Positions 8,558 through 18,444 of a stretch of DNA of 64,000 nt are shown here, one piece after another (the first letter of the stretch is position 1; each line of letters begins with the position of its first letter). The position numbers and the translations under genes were made by a program. A model generated the notes under the pieces. That model was not told where the DNA came from. It did not search any database and was given only the letters and a program-made list of their open reading frames with translations. Location of the stretch: NCBI RefSeq assembly GCF_000013365.1, contig NC_007778.1, positions 248,001 through 312,000 of the forward strand, read 5' to 3'. Source of the DNA: Rhodopseudomonas palustris HaA2 (GTDB taxonomy: Bacteria > Pseudomonadota > Alphaproteobacteria > Rhizobiales > Xanthobacteraceae).

Positions 8558-8877
8558 ACCGGTTCATCGCTTGATTGAAGCAACGCGGCATTCTCGCGTG
8601 CTGAGTCGTCATCCTGAGGTGCGAGCGAAGCGAGCCTCGAAGGATGCGGCCAAGGTGCTTGCGGCTCATCCTTCGAGGCCCGCTGGGCCGCGCATGGCGC
8701 GGCCCAGCGGGCACCTCAGGATGACGCCGGTGATTCCATCAAAATCAGAGCTTCTCTAGGCGGCCGTACTCGGTCCCACGCCTTCAAGCCCAGGCTACGC
8801 GGCTCGCGCAGCCTCTCCCCCTCGGCAATCGATCTCTCCCCACGCGCCAGACTCGCGGCCTGCGCGGTGGCCGACGC
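8558..8877. other. Intergenic region holding a palindromic repeat
   Basis: A 320-bp gap between the convergent binding-protein and MaoC-like genes. Its middle is occupied by the class B repeat at 8607-8726. No convincing ORF, RNA gene or U-tract terminator is visible in the rest. Confidence 0.6.
8607..8726. repeat. Palindromic repeat, class B (CATCCTGAGG type)
   Basis: The outer arms are CGTCATCCTGAGGTGC and GCACCTCAGGATGACG; inner arms CCTCGAAGGATG and CATCCTTCGAGG, with a further GC hairpin (GCTGGGCCGCGC / GCGCGGCCCAGC). A related element is at 49824-49924. It lies between convergent genes and could fold in either transcript. Confidence 0.85.
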
Positions 8878-9822
8878 TCAGCCGCGCCCGAGCGCGGCGT
8901 ATTCCTGCTGATATGGCGCGTAGGACTCCTTCAGGCTCGCCGAGTTGAGCAGCATGGTGGCGACCAGCCGGCCTTCACTGTCGAACGCCTCGGTTCGCGC
9001 CCACAGGCTCTCGGTCCGTTTGCTGCCGGACAGCGCCACGACCTTGCGCTGAACGCGATAACTCTCGCCGACGAACAGCGGCCCGGCGACCAGCCGGATC
9101 TCCTGATCGGCGAACAGCCCGACCGCGGGGCCGCGCACCGGCAGGCCGTCCTTCTTGCTGAGATACTGGAACAGCACGCTGAGCATCTCGACCGGGATGA
9201 TCGGCCGGCCCCACGGCGATGCGTCCTGATAGTACGGCGACGGCTCGGTGATCACCTTCAGCTTGTCGGCCAGCGAGAACGGATACAGTTCGCCCATGTT
9301 CTGTTCGAAATCCATCTTCACGGTCTGCGGCGCCGTCGTCATGCCGACACTGATGTCGCGCAGGATCACGGCGTCGGTCAGCGGCTTGAGTTCGGTCAGC
9401 CGCAGATCGAGCGCCGAGGGCGGCGCGTCGGCACCGACCGAGACGCTACCGCGCAGCACTTCGGTGCCGTCGCGCTTGACCATCCGGATCGCGGCGTGGC
9501 GCGCGCCGTTCGCCGGCTTGTCGACGATCGCCTGCACATCCTCGCCTTCGAACGCCGCGTTGCGATAATGCGCCGAGATGCAGCCGCTCTCGAACCAGTC
9601 GCGCCCCCACAGCCGTTCGCACAGCGGCACGAACTGGCTGAAATGCGTCGGCCCCTCGATCGTGCCGCCCTTGAAGCCGAGCTTCTGCGCGGTGGCGTCG
9701 TCGTGGATCGAGGCGTGGGAATCGTAGACCTGCGCGTGCAGCATCTGTCGCGGCTGCCGCCACGGCCCGGCCAGCGCATCGCCGGTGTCCTCGATCGGCG
9801 TCTCGAAAGCGGCTCGTGTCAT
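8878..9822 (-). CDS. MaoC-like hotdog-fold protein, putative acyl-CoA (de)hydratase
   Basis: 314 residues. The N-terminal half contains GTIEGPTHFSQFVPL and the hotdog-type segment WFESGCISAHYRNAAFEGED. The C-terminal half looks like a second hotdog domain, with RPIIPVEMLSVLFQYL and LFVGESYRVQRKV. Double-hotdog MaoC proteins hydrate enoyl-CoA or dehydrate hydroxyacyl-CoA thioesters. It is the last gene of the operon, 32 bases after the single-chain carboxylase, so a role on the carboxylated CoA product is likely. The hydratase assignment is inference; the usual short MaoC Asp/His signature is not obvious. Confidence 0.7.
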   Translation of the reverse strand: MTRAAFETPIEDTGDALAGPWRQPRQMLHAQVYDSHASIHDDATAQKLGFKGGTIEGPTHFSQFVPLCERLWGRDWFESGCISAHYRNAAFEGEDVQAIVDKPANGARHAAIRMVKRDGTEVLRGSVSVGADAPPSALDLRLTELKPLTDAVILRDISVGMTTAPQTVKMDFEQNMGELYPFSLADKLKVITEPSPYYQDASPWGRPIIPVEMLSVLFQYLSKKDGLPVRGPAVGLFADQEIRLVAGPLFVGESYRVQRKVVALSGSKRTESLWARTEAFDSEGRLVATMLLNSASLKESYAPYQQEYAALGRG

Positions 9823-9854
9823 CGTTTGCTCCGTCTCAACAACAGGTCTTCGAA

Positions 9855-12800
9855 CTACCAGGCGTCGATGCAGGGCCGCTTGCGCCCCTCGCGCTGCGGT
9901 GGCGTCGGTACCGAGCGCAGCCCGGCCATGATCCAGCGCCGCGTCTCGGCGGGATCGATCACGTTGTCGATCTCACACACCGACGCGATCGAGACCGCCT
10001 TGCCGTTGGCGTACATCTCGGCGACCTTGTTCTTGTAGTAGGTCTCGCGCTCGACCGGGTCGGCGATCGCTTCCATCTCCTTGCGGAAGCCGAGGCGGAC
10101 ATAGCCCTCCAGCCCCATGCCGCCGAATTCGCCGGTCGGCCACGCCGCGGTGAAAAACGAGGCGTGGAAGCCGCCGCCGATCATCGACTGCGCGCCGAGC
10201 CCGTAGCCCTTGCGCAGCACGATGCCGAACAGCGGCACCGTCAGGCTGGCGCCGGTGACGAACATCCGCGCGACGTGCCGTACGATCGCGGTCTTCTCGG
10301 CTTCGGGGCCGACCATGAAGCCGGGCGTATCGCACAGCGACACGATCGGAATATCGAAGGCGTCGCACAGCTGCAGGAAACGCGCCGCCTTGTCGCCGGC
10401 CGCCGCGTCGATCGCGCCGCCGAGATGCTTCGGATTGTTGGCGATCAGGCCGAACGGCTTGCCCTCGATGCGGATGAAGGCGGTGACCATGCCGACGCCG
10501 AAGTCGCGGCGGATTTCCAGCACCGAATCTTCGTCCGCGATCAGATCGATGACGTGGCGGACGTCGTAGACCCGCAGACGATTTTCGGGAATCGCGCGGC
10601 GCAGCAGCCGCTGGTCCGCCGCGCGCCAGTCCTTCACCGGGCCCTGGAAGTAGGACAGATATTTCTGCGCGACCCGCGTCGCCTCTTCCTCGTCCTCGAC
10701 CAGAATATCGACCACGCCGTTCGGCGACTGGAACGACACCGGGCCGACTTCGGCCGGGTGATACACGCCGAGGCCGCCGCCCTCGATCATCGCCGGGCCG
10801 CCCATGCCGATCGAGGCGTTTTGCGTCGCGATGATCACGTCGCAGCAGCCGAGCATCGCCGCATTGCCGGCGAAGCAATAGCCGGAAACCACGCCGATCA
10901 CCGGCACCAGGCCGGACAATCGCGCGAACTGCACGAAGGACGGCCCGTCGAGGCCGGTGAGGCCGAGCCGGTCGGTGTCGCCGGGACGGCCGCCGCCGCC
11001 TTCGGCGTAGAACACCAGCGGCATCTTCCATTGCTCGACCAGCGTCAGCATCCGGTCGATCTTCTTGTGGTTCATATGGCCCTGGGTGCCGGCCAGAACC
11101 GTGTAGTCGTAGGCGATCACCATGCAGCGCGCATCGTGCTCGCCGAATTGCGCGGCGTTGACGGTGGCGACGCCGGTGACGAGACCGTCGGCCGGGGTGT
11201 TCTTGATCAGGTCATCGAGCGCGCGGCGGCGACGCTGGCCTGCGATCGCGAGGCTGCCGTATTCCATGAAGGAGCCGTCGTCGACCAGCTGGGCGATGTT
11301 CTCGCGCGCGGTGCGCTGATTGGTCTTGCGCCGGCGCGCGACCGAATCGGGCCGGTTCTCGTCGAGCGTATTGCCCTGCCGCGCCAGCATCTCGGCGAGG
11401 TCGGGACGGATATGGTCGAGATCGACTTCGGCCTCCTTGACGGCCAGATCGCCCTCGACGTCCTGCGGCTCGAGATAGAGGATCGCCTCGCCCTGCATCA
11501 GCGTCACGCCGTCGGCGGTGACGATGCGGCGAATCCGGCCGCCCTGCTCGGCGGCGACGAGATGCTCCATCTTCATCGATTCGATCACCGCGAGCTGCTG
11601 CCCCGGCCGCACCACGTCGCCTTCCGCGACCGTGATCGCCACCACGGTGCCCTGCAGCGGCGCGGCGATCACGACCGCGCCTTCGGGCGCGGCTTCGACC
11701 GCGGCCTTCGCGCCACCGTGCTGCGCATCACCACCCGGCAACGCGATCAGTGGCGCGGCGAGCTTGTCCGCGGCGCCGACCAGCTCGGCGACGTTGCGGT
11801 CGATGAAGCTGGTGCTGACCTTGTTGGCCTTGAAGTCCGGATGCGCCAGGATCGCCTGGATGAACGGGATGTTGGTGGCGACGCCGTCGATGCGGAACTC
11901 ACGCAGGCTGCGCGCCGCCTTGGCGACGACATCCGGCCATTGCGACGGCGTGTGCACGATCACTTTTGCCAGCAGCGAGTCGAACGCCGCGCTGGTCCTG
12001 TAGCCGGCATAGCCGAACGTATCGACGCGCACGCCCGGACCCGACGGCGGCTCGAAGATCGAAAGCGTGCCGCCGGTCGGATGGGTCGCGCCGCTCGCGT
12101 CCATCGTCTCCATGTTGATACGGAGCTGCATCGCGAAGCCGCGCGGGCGCGGCACCGCGGCCTGATCGAGCCCGAGCGATTCCAGCGTCGCGCCGCCGGC
12201 CACCGCGATCTGCGATCGCACCAGATCGATCGCAAGGACTTCCTCGGTCACGGTGTGCTCGACCTGCAGCCGCGGATTGGCCTCGATGAACGCGAACGCG
12301 CCGTCGCCCTCGCCGGCTTCGCCGTCGACCAGGAATTCGAACGTACCGAGACTGTCGTAGTTCGCCGCACCAGCCAGCGTCTTGGCGGCTTCGAGAATGC
12401 GGCCGCGCAAGCTATCACTCAGCGACGGGCTCGGCGCGATCTCGACCAGCTTCTGGTTGCGGCGCTGGATCGTGCATTCGCGCTCCCACAACTGACTGAT
12501 GCCGCCGTGACGATCGCCGATGATCTGCACCTCGATATGCCGCGCATTGCGGATCAGCCGCTCGGCATAGACGCCGTCGCTGCCGAACGCCGCCTTCGCC
12601 TCGGACTGGCAGCGCGCATAGGCCTCGTCGAGATCCTCGGCGCGCTCGACCACACGCATACCGCGGCCGCCGCCGCCGGCCATCGCCTTGATCATTACCG
12701 CGGCATGATCGCCGAGCGAGCCGAAGAACGCCTTCACCTCATCGAGAGTCGAAGGACCCTGGGTGCCGTCGATGATCGGCACGCCGGATTTCTTGGCCAA

Positions 12801-13163
12801 TTCCTTCGCCGCAACTTTGTCACCGAATAGCCGCAAGGCTTCTGGCGACGGACCGATGAACCGGATACCTTCCTCGGCGCAGCGCCGCGCCAGATCGGGG
12901 TTCTCGCTGAGGAAGCCGTAGCCGGGATGCAGCGCGTCGCAATGCGCCGCCTTGGCGGCCGCGATCACGCCCTCGATATCCAGATAAGCCCGCGCGCCGC
13001 GCCCGGGAATCTCCCGCGCCTCGTCGGCGATCCGCACATGCAGCGACGCCGCATCGTCGGCGGGATGGATCGCGACGGTGGCGAGCCCGGCGTCGGCCGC
13101 GGCCCGCGCGATGCGGATCGCGATCTCGCCGCGGTTGGCGATCAGCAGCTTGCGAAACGGCAT
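9855..13163 (-). CDS. Single-chain biotin-dependent acyl-CoA carboxylase
   Basis: 1102 residues with every catalytic module in one chain. The biotin carboxylase domain (about 1-450) has LLIANRGEIAIRIARAA, the ATP-grasp glycine loop AGGGGRGMR and EANPRLQVEHTVTEEV. The biotin carrier domain has ESMKMEH with the biotinyl Lys at residue 531. The N- and C-terminal carboxyltransferase domains (about 590-1080) include GYCFAGNAAM and DTPGFMVGPEAE. This architecture is that of the single-chain long-chain acyl-CoA carboxylase (LCC) family rather than the two-subunit propionyl- or methylcrotonyl-CoA carboxylases. It sits between an acyl-CoA ligase and a MaoC-like gene. The substrate is unknown. Confidence 0.92.
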   Translation of the reverse strand: MPFRKLLIANRGEIAIRIARAAADAGLATVAIHPADDAASLHVRIADEAREIPGRGARAYLDIEGVIAAAKAAHCDALHPGYGFLSENPDLARRCAEEGIRFIGPSPEALRLFGDKVAAKELAKKSGVPIIDGTQGPSTLDEVKAFFGSLGDHAAVMIKAMAGGGGRGMRVVERAEDLDEAYARCQSEAKAAFGSDGVYAERLIRNARHIEVQIIGDRHGGISQLWERECTIQRRNQKLVEIAPSPSLSDSLRGRILEAAKTLAGAANYDSLGTFEFLVDGEAGEGDGAFAFIEANPRLQVEHTVTEEVLAIDLVRSQIAVAGGATLESLGLDQAAVPRPRGFAMQLRINMETMDASGATHPTGGTLSIFEPPSGPGVRVDTFGYAGYRTSAAFDSLLAKVIVHTPSQWPDVVAKAARSLREFRIDGVATNIPFIQAILAHPDFKANKVSTSFIDRNVAELVGAADKLAAPLIALPGGDAQHGGAKAAVEAAPEGAVVIAAPLQGTVVAITVAEGDVVRPGQQLAVIESMKMEHLVAAEQGGRIRRIVTADGVTLMQGEAILYLEPQDVEGDLAVKEAEVDLDHIRPDLAEMLARQGNTLDENRPDSVARRRKTNQRTARENIAQLVDDGSFMEYGSLAIAGQRRRRALDDLIKNTPADGLVTGVATVNAAQFGEHDARCMVIAYDYTVLAGTQGHMNHKKIDRMLTLVEQWKMPLVFYAEGGGGRPGDTDRLGLTGLDGPSFVQFARLSGLVPVIGVVSGYCFAGNAAMLGCCDVIIATQNASIGMGGPAMIEGGGLGVYHPAEVGPVSFQSPNGVVDILVEDEEEATRVAQKYLSYFQGPVKDWRAADQRLLRRAIPENRLRVYDVRHVIDLIADEDSVLEIRRDFGVGMVTAFIRIEGKPFGLIANNPKHLGGAIDAAAGDKAARFLQLCDAFDIPIVSLCDTPGFMVGPEAEKTAIVRHVARMFVTGASLTVPLFGIVLRKGYGLGAQSMIGGGFHASFFTAAWPTGEFGGMGLEGYVRLGFRKEMEAIADPVERETYYKNKVAEMYANGKAVSIASVCEIDNVIDPAETRRWIMAGLRSVPTPPQREGRKRPCIDAW

Positions 13164-13223
13164 TCGAATGTCCTCATATAATCAAATTCTTGGTGGCGGA
13201 GCCGCGTCGCTGCGGCGGCAATG

Positions 13224-14939
13224 TCAGAGCGGCGCGCTGGCGTTCAGCTCCTGCTTCTTCACCTTGCCGGTCGCGGTCATCGGCAGCGCCTCGATGATCC
13301 GGACTTCCGGCACCTTGTAGACCGCCATGCGCTCGGCGCACCATGCCTGCAGCTCGGCCGCCGTGATGGTGCCCTCGGCCTCCGGCTTGAGCTGGATGAA
13401 AGCGACCGGCACCTGCCCCTTGCCGGGATCGTCGCGGCCGACCACGCCCGAGCCGAGCACCTTGGGATGCTGACCGAGCAGCGCCTCGATCTCCGGCGGA
13501 AACACGCTCATCCCCTTGACCTTCAGCATCTCCTTGCGACGGCCGAGAAAGTGCAGAAAGCCCTGCGGATCGATGGTGCCGATGTCGCCGGTGCGCAGCC
13601 AACCATCGACCAGCGACTCCGCGGTGGCCTGCGGCTTGTTCCAGTAGCTCTTGAGCAGCGATGGCGTTCGCACCCGGATCTCGCCCTCACCGCCGAGCGG
13701 CACCAGTTCGCCGGTCTCGAAATCGGTGATCTTGAATTCGGCGCCCGGCACCGGCAGGCCGACGAAGATCGGCTGCGAGACCAGATCGAAATCATCGTCC
13801 TGAAAGCCCGCCGTGAAGGTGTTGGAAGTGTGCGTCTCGGTCATGCCCCACGACGCTTCGGTGAGGATGGTGCCGGTGAGATCCTTCCAGCGCTTGCGAT
13901 AGACGGGGTTGAGCTTCTTGACGAACGAGACGACGCGCACCTGCTTCAGCGACGACAGATCGAACTCCTTGAAGCGCGGATGATCCATCAGCTCGACCGC
14001 GCCGTCGACCGGCATCGCGGTGACGTCGACCTTGTAGCGGTCGATCGCCGACAGCACCCCGACCGCATCCCAGCGCGCCAGCAGCACCAGCGTCGCGCCG
14101 GCGAACAGCGGGAAGATCAGGCCGAAATTTTCGCCCGCGATCCAGAATTCCGGAAAGAAGGACAGGAACACGCTGTTCTCGTCGCCCGCGACCGAGATGC
14201 CGTGATTGGCGGCGGCAGTGTAGACCATGTCGCGCTGGGTGTGGACGCAGCCCTTCGGCATGCCGGTGGTGCCGCCGGTGTAGTTCAGCGCCGCGATATC
14301 GTCGAGCGCCGCGGGCGGCAGCGGCGCTAGTTCCGGCATCGCAGCGAGCGCGGACAACAGATCGGTCGCACCGGCCACCGCCACGCGTGGGCCGCTCACC
14401 GAATCGGGGACAGGGATCGTCGGCTGCGCGGGAATGACGTCGGCGAAGCTGGTGACGATCACCTCGCGCAGACTGGTCTCGCCGCGGACCTGCTCGACCA
14501 CCGGGACGAGCTGATCCAGCGCGACGATGACTTCGGCATCGGTGTCGTTGAGTTCGTAGGACAGTTCGAACGCGCGTGACAGCGGGCTGACCGGCACGTG
14601 GATCGCGCCGAGCTTGAGAATCCCGAAGAACACGATGTGAAACTGCGGACAATTCGGCAGGAACACCGCGACGCGGTCGCCCTTGCGGACGCCCTTCTGC
14701 ATCAGCAGCGCGGCGAAGCGATCACTGAGCCGATCCAGCTCCGCATAGGTCGTGACGTGGCCGTAGAAGATCACCGCCGGCCGCTGCGGCGCACGCCTCG
14801 CCCAGACACGCAGGTACTCGCTCAGCGCGATCTCGCCGTGCGGATATTGCGGCGTATCGGGAATGCCCTTGGGCCAGGACTCGGCCCACAGCCCGTGCAG
14901 CGTTGCGAGATAGTCGGCTTCCTTGGCGGCAGCGCTCAT
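13224..14939 (-). CDS. AMP-forming acyl-CoA ligase
   Basis: 571 residues from the ATG at 14939 (MSAAAKEADYLATLHGLW). The ANL-superfamily motifs are complete: A3 loop LNYTGGTTGMPKGC, A5 GMTETH, A7 GWLRTGDIG and A10 TATGKVKK with the catalytic lysine. It converts a carboxylic acid, ATP and CoA to acyl-CoA, AMP and PPi. It lies between the permease genes and the acyl-CoA carboxylase of the same operon, so it presumably activates the imported acid. Similarity is general to medium/long-chain and aromatic acid ligases; the substrate cannot be fixed. Confidence 0.92.
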   Translation of the reverse strand: MSAAAKEADYLATLHGLWAESWPKGIPDTPQYPHGEIALSEYLRVWARRAPQRPAVIFYGHVTTYAELDRLSDRFAALLMQKGVRKGDRVAVFLPNCPQFHIVFFGILKLGAIHVPVSPLSRAFELSYELNDTDAEVIVALDQLVPVVEQVRGETSLREVIVTSFADVIPAQPTIPVPDSVSGPRVAVAGATDLLSALAAMPELAPLPPAALDDIAALNYTGGTTGMPKGCVHTQRDMVYTAAANHGISVAGDENSVFLSFFPEFWIAGENFGLIFPLFAGATLVLLARWDAVGVLSAIDRYKVDVTAMPVDGAVELMDHPRFKEFDLSSLKQVRVVSFVKKLNPVYRKRWKDLTGTILTEASWGMTETHTSNTFTAGFQDDDFDLVSQPIFVGLPVPGAEFKITDFETGELVPLGGEGEIRVRTPSLLKSYWNKPQATAESLVDGWLRTGDIGTIDPQGFLHFLGRRKEMLKVKGMSVFPPEIEALLGQHPKVLGSGVVGRDDPGKGQVPVAFIQLKPEAEGTITAAELQAWCAERMAVYKVPEVRIIEALPMTATGKVKKQELNASAPL

Positions 14940-14968
14940 CGGTCTTGTCCTTGTTGTTCTTGGTCTTG

Positions 14969-15847
14969 TCAGTTGCGCTTCATGGTCGGGTCGAGCGCGA
15001 CGCGCAGCGATTCGCCGAGCGTGTTGTAGGCGAGCGCGGTGAACAGGATGGCGAGCCCCGGCGGATACATCTGCTCCGGCGCGATCTCCATGTTCTGATA
15101 GGCCCGCGCCAGCATCGCGCCCCAGCTCGGATCGGGCGGCTGAATGCCGAGGCCAAGGAAGCTGAGGCTGGCTTCGGCGAGCAGCGCCGCCGCCAGCAGC
15201 AATGTCACCTGCACGATCACCGGCTGGATCGCGTTGGGCAGCACGTGACGCCACAGGATGCGGCCGGTGGAGCCGCCGAAACAGCGCGCGGCGTCGACAT
15301 AGAGTTCGTGGCGAACCACCAGCGTGCGCGCGCGGACCAGCCGCGCGAGTTGCGGCGCGAACACGATGCCGACCGAGATCATGCCGTTGGTGAGTCCGAT
15401 GCCGAGCGCGCCGGTGACGGCGATCGCCAGCACGATGGCGGGGAACGACAGGAAGCTGTCGATGACACGGCTGATCATGGTATCGACCCAGCCGCCGAGA
15501 TAGCCGGCGAGCACGCCGATCGGCACGCCGATCAGCACTGCGATCGCGACCGCGAGGAAGCTCGCATACAGCGACGCCATCCCGCCGTAGATCAGGCGGC
15601 TCAGCGTGTCGCGGCCGAGATCGTCGGCGCCGAGCCAATGCGCCGCCGACATCGGCGCCAGCGCCGCGTCGACATCCTGCGCGACCGGATCGTAGGGCGA
15701 GATCCACGGCGCGAGCAGAGAGATCACCAGCAGCACCAGCAGGAACGTCAGACTGACCGCGCCGCGGATGTCGGAGACGAACCACCGCACGAAACGCCGC
15801 ATCCGTCGCGGCCGATGCGCCATTGCCGTCATCGCCACATCGGTCAT
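14969..15847 (-). CDS. Peptide-type ABC transporter permease, DppC-like
   Basis: 292 residues from MTDVAMTAMAHRPRRMRR. It has an N-terminal anchor, then LGADDLGRDTLSRLIYGGM and a six-span permease domain with the EAA loop DAARCFGGSTGRILWRHVLP. Its ATG overlaps the stop of the DppB-like gene by ATGA, and 29 bases separate it from the acyl-CoA ligase gene, so transport and activation genes are co-transcribed. Confidence 0.92.
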   Translation of the reverse strand: MTDVAMTAMAHRPRRMRRFVRWFVSDIRGAVSLTFLLVLLVISLLAPWISPYDPVAQDVDAALAPMSAAHWLGADDLGRDTLSRLIYGGMASLYASFLAVAIAVLIGVPIGVLAGYLGGWVDTMISRVIDSFLSFPAIVLAIAVTGALGIGLTNGMISVGIVFAPQLARLVRARTLVVRHELYVDAARCFGGSTGRILWRHVLPNAIQPVIVQVTLLLAAALLAEASLSFLGLGIQPPDPSWGAMLARAYQNMEIAPEQMYPPGLAILFTALAYNTLGESLRVALDPTMKRN

Positions 15848-16800
15848 GCCGCGATCCTCGGATCGAGAACGCTGTAGAGGATGTCGGTCAAGAGATTGAG
15901 CGACACCACGATCAGCACCATGGTGAACACCACGCCCTGCACCACCGGGAAATCGCGATGCATCGCGGCGTTGACGATCAGACCGCCCATGCCGGGAATC
16001 GCGAACACCGCCTCGACCACCACGGTGGCCGCCAGCATCCGGTTCGCCAGCAGGCTGATCACGGTGAGCAGATTGACGCTGACGTTCTTCAGCCCGTGAC
16101 GCCACAGGATCGACGACGGCGGCAGGCCCTTGGCGTGCAGCGTCCGGACCTGCTGCGACGACAGGATTTCCACCAGTGACGAGCGGAGCTGCCGCGCCAC
16201 TTCGGCGATGCCGCCCGAGGCCAAGGCGACCGCCGGCAGGATGGCGTGGCTGAGCGACGCCCACGGATCTTTCGTGAACGCGACCGCGCCGGTCGCCGGC
16301 AGCCAGTTGAGCTGCAGCGAGAAGAACGCCACCAGCAACATGCCGAGCCAGAAATTCGGCACGGCGACGCCGAGCGATGCGATCGCCATCACCACGCTGT
16401 CGATCCACGACCCCGGCTTGGTCGCCGCGGCGATACCCAGCGGCACGCCGATCAGCAGGGCGGTGAGCAGGGCCAGCGTCACGATCAGCAGCGTATGCGG
16501 CAGGCAGCGCTGGATCGAGGTCAGCACCGCTTCATTCGACACCAGCGAGTTCGACAGATCGCCCTGCACCGCCTTCGCCAGCCACGAACCGTATTGCAGC
16601 AGGAACGGCTGGTTGAGGCCATAGAGTTCGCGAATCTCGGCGATCCGCTGGTCCGAGGCGTTGTCGCCCGCGAGCGTCACCGCGACGTCGCCGGGCACCA
16701 GCTTGAGCAGGCCGAACACGATGAAGGTGGACAACACCACCACCGGGATCGCCTGCAGCACCCGGCGTCCGACGATGTGAAGACGTGCAGCGTTCAACAT
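15844..16800 (-). CDS. Peptide-type ABC transporter permease, DppB-like
   Basis: 318 residues from the ATG at 16800 (MLNAARLHIVGRRVLQAIPV), the form typical of DppB permeases. A GTG at 16848, abutting the upstream stop codon, would add 16 residues of unusual composition. It has six membrane spans, a periplasmic region with LVPGDVAVTLAG, an EAA-type loop near QVRTLHAKGLPPSSILWRHG and the C-terminus DPRIAA. It pairs with the DppC-like permease that follows with an ATGA overlap. Confidence 0.91.
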   Translation of the reverse strand: MLNAARLHIVGRRVLQAIPVVVLSTFIVFGLLKLVPGDVAVTLAGDNASDQRIAEIRELYGLNQPFLLQYGSWLAKAVQGDLSNSLVSNEAVLTSIQRCLPHTLLIVTLALLTALLIGVPLGIAAATKPGSWIDSVVMAIASLGVAVPNFWLGMLLVAFFSLQLNWLPATGAVAFTKDPWASLSHAILPAVALASGGIAEVARQLRSSLVEILSSQQVRTLHAKGLPPSSILWRHGLKNVSVNLLTVISLLANRMLAATVVVEAVFAIPGMGGLIVNAAMHRDFPVVQGVVFTMVLIVVSLNLLTDILYSVLDPRIAA

Positions 16801-16848
16801 GAGGACCCGATCCGGAACGGGCGCCGCAAACCATGCGGCGCCGTTCAC

Positions 16849-18402
16849 TCACGCGAGGGAGATGTATTCGAACTTCGGCTTGCCGAGCAGATTGGGCTTG
16901 AAGCCCTTCACCTTGGACGACAGCGCGTCGAGCTCGAACTGGAACGCCAGCGGCGCCGACAGTGCCTGTTCGACCGTGATGCGCTGGATCCTGGCGAACA
17001 CTTCGGCGCGCTTGGCCAAATCCTCGCTGACGCGGCTTTCGAGGATCAGCTTGGACAGCTCAGGATCGGCGGTGCGGCCGGCGTTGTAGTACGCGCCTTT
17101 GTCGAAGCCGAGCCCATAGGTCATGCTCGGATCGGGACGCCCGGTCCAGGCCGACACCAACAGGTCGAACTTCTTCTCCTGCGCGAAGAACTGCGCGCTG
17201 ATTTCCGCGATGGTGCCGCGGGTGAATTTGAGCCGGATGCCGACCTTGCCGAGCTGATCCTGGATCACCTCGCCGCGGCGCACCGAATCCTGATCGGTAT
17301 AGCCGCCGATCGTCAGCTCGAGGCCGTCCTTGTAGCCGGCCTCTGCCAGCAACTTCTTCGCCTTCTCCGGATCGTGCGGATAGGTGCCGGCCACATCCTT
17401 GTTGAACGCCCAGTGCGAGCTCGGCAGCGTCATCCGGGCCGATTCGCCGAGCCCGCTCAGCGCCGCCTTGACGAAGGTGTCGCGGTCGAACGCGAAATTG
17501 ATCGCCTGACGAACCTTGAGATTGTCGAGCGGCGCGCGGGCGTAGTTGAAATACACCTGAATGCAATACAGCGTCGGCGAGCTGACCATGGTCAGGTCCT
17601 TGGCGCGCTCAATCACCGGCTTCAGCCGTGCCGGCAACTGAAATGCCATGTCGTTCTGGCCGGCGACCACCGACCGCAGCGCCGTGGCGTTTTCGGTGAT
17701 GATGTTGAACTCGATGCCGTCGAGATACGGCCGGCCCTTGCGCCAGTAGTTCTCGTGGCGAGCCACGACGATGATTTCGTTGTCGTTCCAGCGCACGAAC
17801 TTCCACGGCCCGGCGCCGACCGGCTTGCGGTCTGTCTCGTTGCCAAGCGCCTTGATGTTGGTCGGCGACACCATCATGCCGGCGCGGTCGGACAGGATCG
17901 CCGGCAGGGATGTATCCGGGCTCTTCAGCTTCAGCGTCACCTGCAGCGGGCTGGTCACCTCGATCGACTCGATGCTGGCGAGATCCGACTTGATATTGGA
18001 CCGCTGATCGGAGCGGTTGCGATCGAGGTTGAACTTCACCGCCTCGGCGTCCATCGCGGTGCCGTCGTGGAACTGGATGCCGGGGGTGATGTCGATCACC
18101 ATCGTGGTCGGATTCGGATACGACCATTTCGCCATGCCGGGCCTCGGCTTCAGCGTGTCGTAGTCCCACTCGACCAGCGTATCGTAGATCGTCCAGAGAA
18201 TGCTGTGGTCGGAACCGGCGCCGCCGGTGGCCGGATCGAGCGACGACGGATTCGCTGGGGCCGCGACCTTCAGCACGCCGCCCTTCTTGGGCTCCTGCGC
18301 CAGCGCCGGCAGGCCGACCGCAGCGGCTGCGGCGCCGCCGCCGATCAGCGCCAGAATATCGCGGCGTCGCAGGGTTCGTGATCCCAGATCGAGTATGCGC
18401 AT
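16849..18402 (-). CDS. ABC transporter substrate-binding protein, SBP family 5, probable Tat substrate
   Basis: 517 residues. The N-terminus TLRRRDILALIGGGAAAAA is a twin-arginine-like signal followed by a hydrophobic Ala-rich stretch and cleavage near ALAQEP. The mature chain carries GIQFHDGTAMDAEAVKFN, the family-5 signature. It is the first periplasmic component of the second transporter and is followed directly by the permease genes. It is less like the two binding proteins at 5123-8557 than those are to each other. The acid-activating enzymes downstream suggest a carboxylic-acid ligand rather than a peptide. Confidence 0.9.
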   Translation of the reverse strand: MRILDLGSRTLRRRDILALIGGGAAAAAVGLPALAQEPKKGGVLKVAAPANPSSLDPATGGAGSDHSILWTIYDTLVEWDYDTLKPRPGMAKWSYPNPTTMVIDITPGIQFHDGTAMDAEAVKFNLDRNRSDQRSNIKSDLASIESIEVTSPLQVTLKLKSPDTSLPAILSDRAGMMVSPTNIKALGNETDRKPVGAGPWKFVRWNDNEIIVVARHENYWRKGRPYLDGIEFNIITENATALRSVVAGQNDMAFQLPARLKPVIERAKDLTMVSSPTLYCIQVYFNYARAPLDNLKVRQAINFAFDRDTFVKAALSGLGESARMTLPSSHWAFNKDVAGTYPHDPEKAKKLLAEAGYKDGLELTIGGYTDQDSVRRGEVIQDQLGKVGIRLKFTRGTIAEISAQFFAQEKKFDLLVSAWTGRPDPSMTYGLGFDKGAYYNAGRTADPELSKLILESRVSEDLAKRAEVFARIQRITVEQALSAPLAFQFELDALSSKVKGFKPNLLGKPKFEYISLA

Positions 18403-18444
18403 GTCGTCCTCCCGATGATCCTGATTTTTGGATCTTGATGTTGA

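Noticed and set aside
9816-12830. 1004-codon open frame antisense to the acyl-CoA carboxylase
   Set aside because: A product of GC-rich codon bias opposite a clear carboxylase gene; the translation is Arg/Asp/His-rich low-complexity with no domain.
13224-15785. Apparent 853-residue fusion of permease and CoA ligase
   Set aside because: The part above 14939 is an out-of-frame reading of the DppC-like permease; the ligase has its own ATG at 14939.
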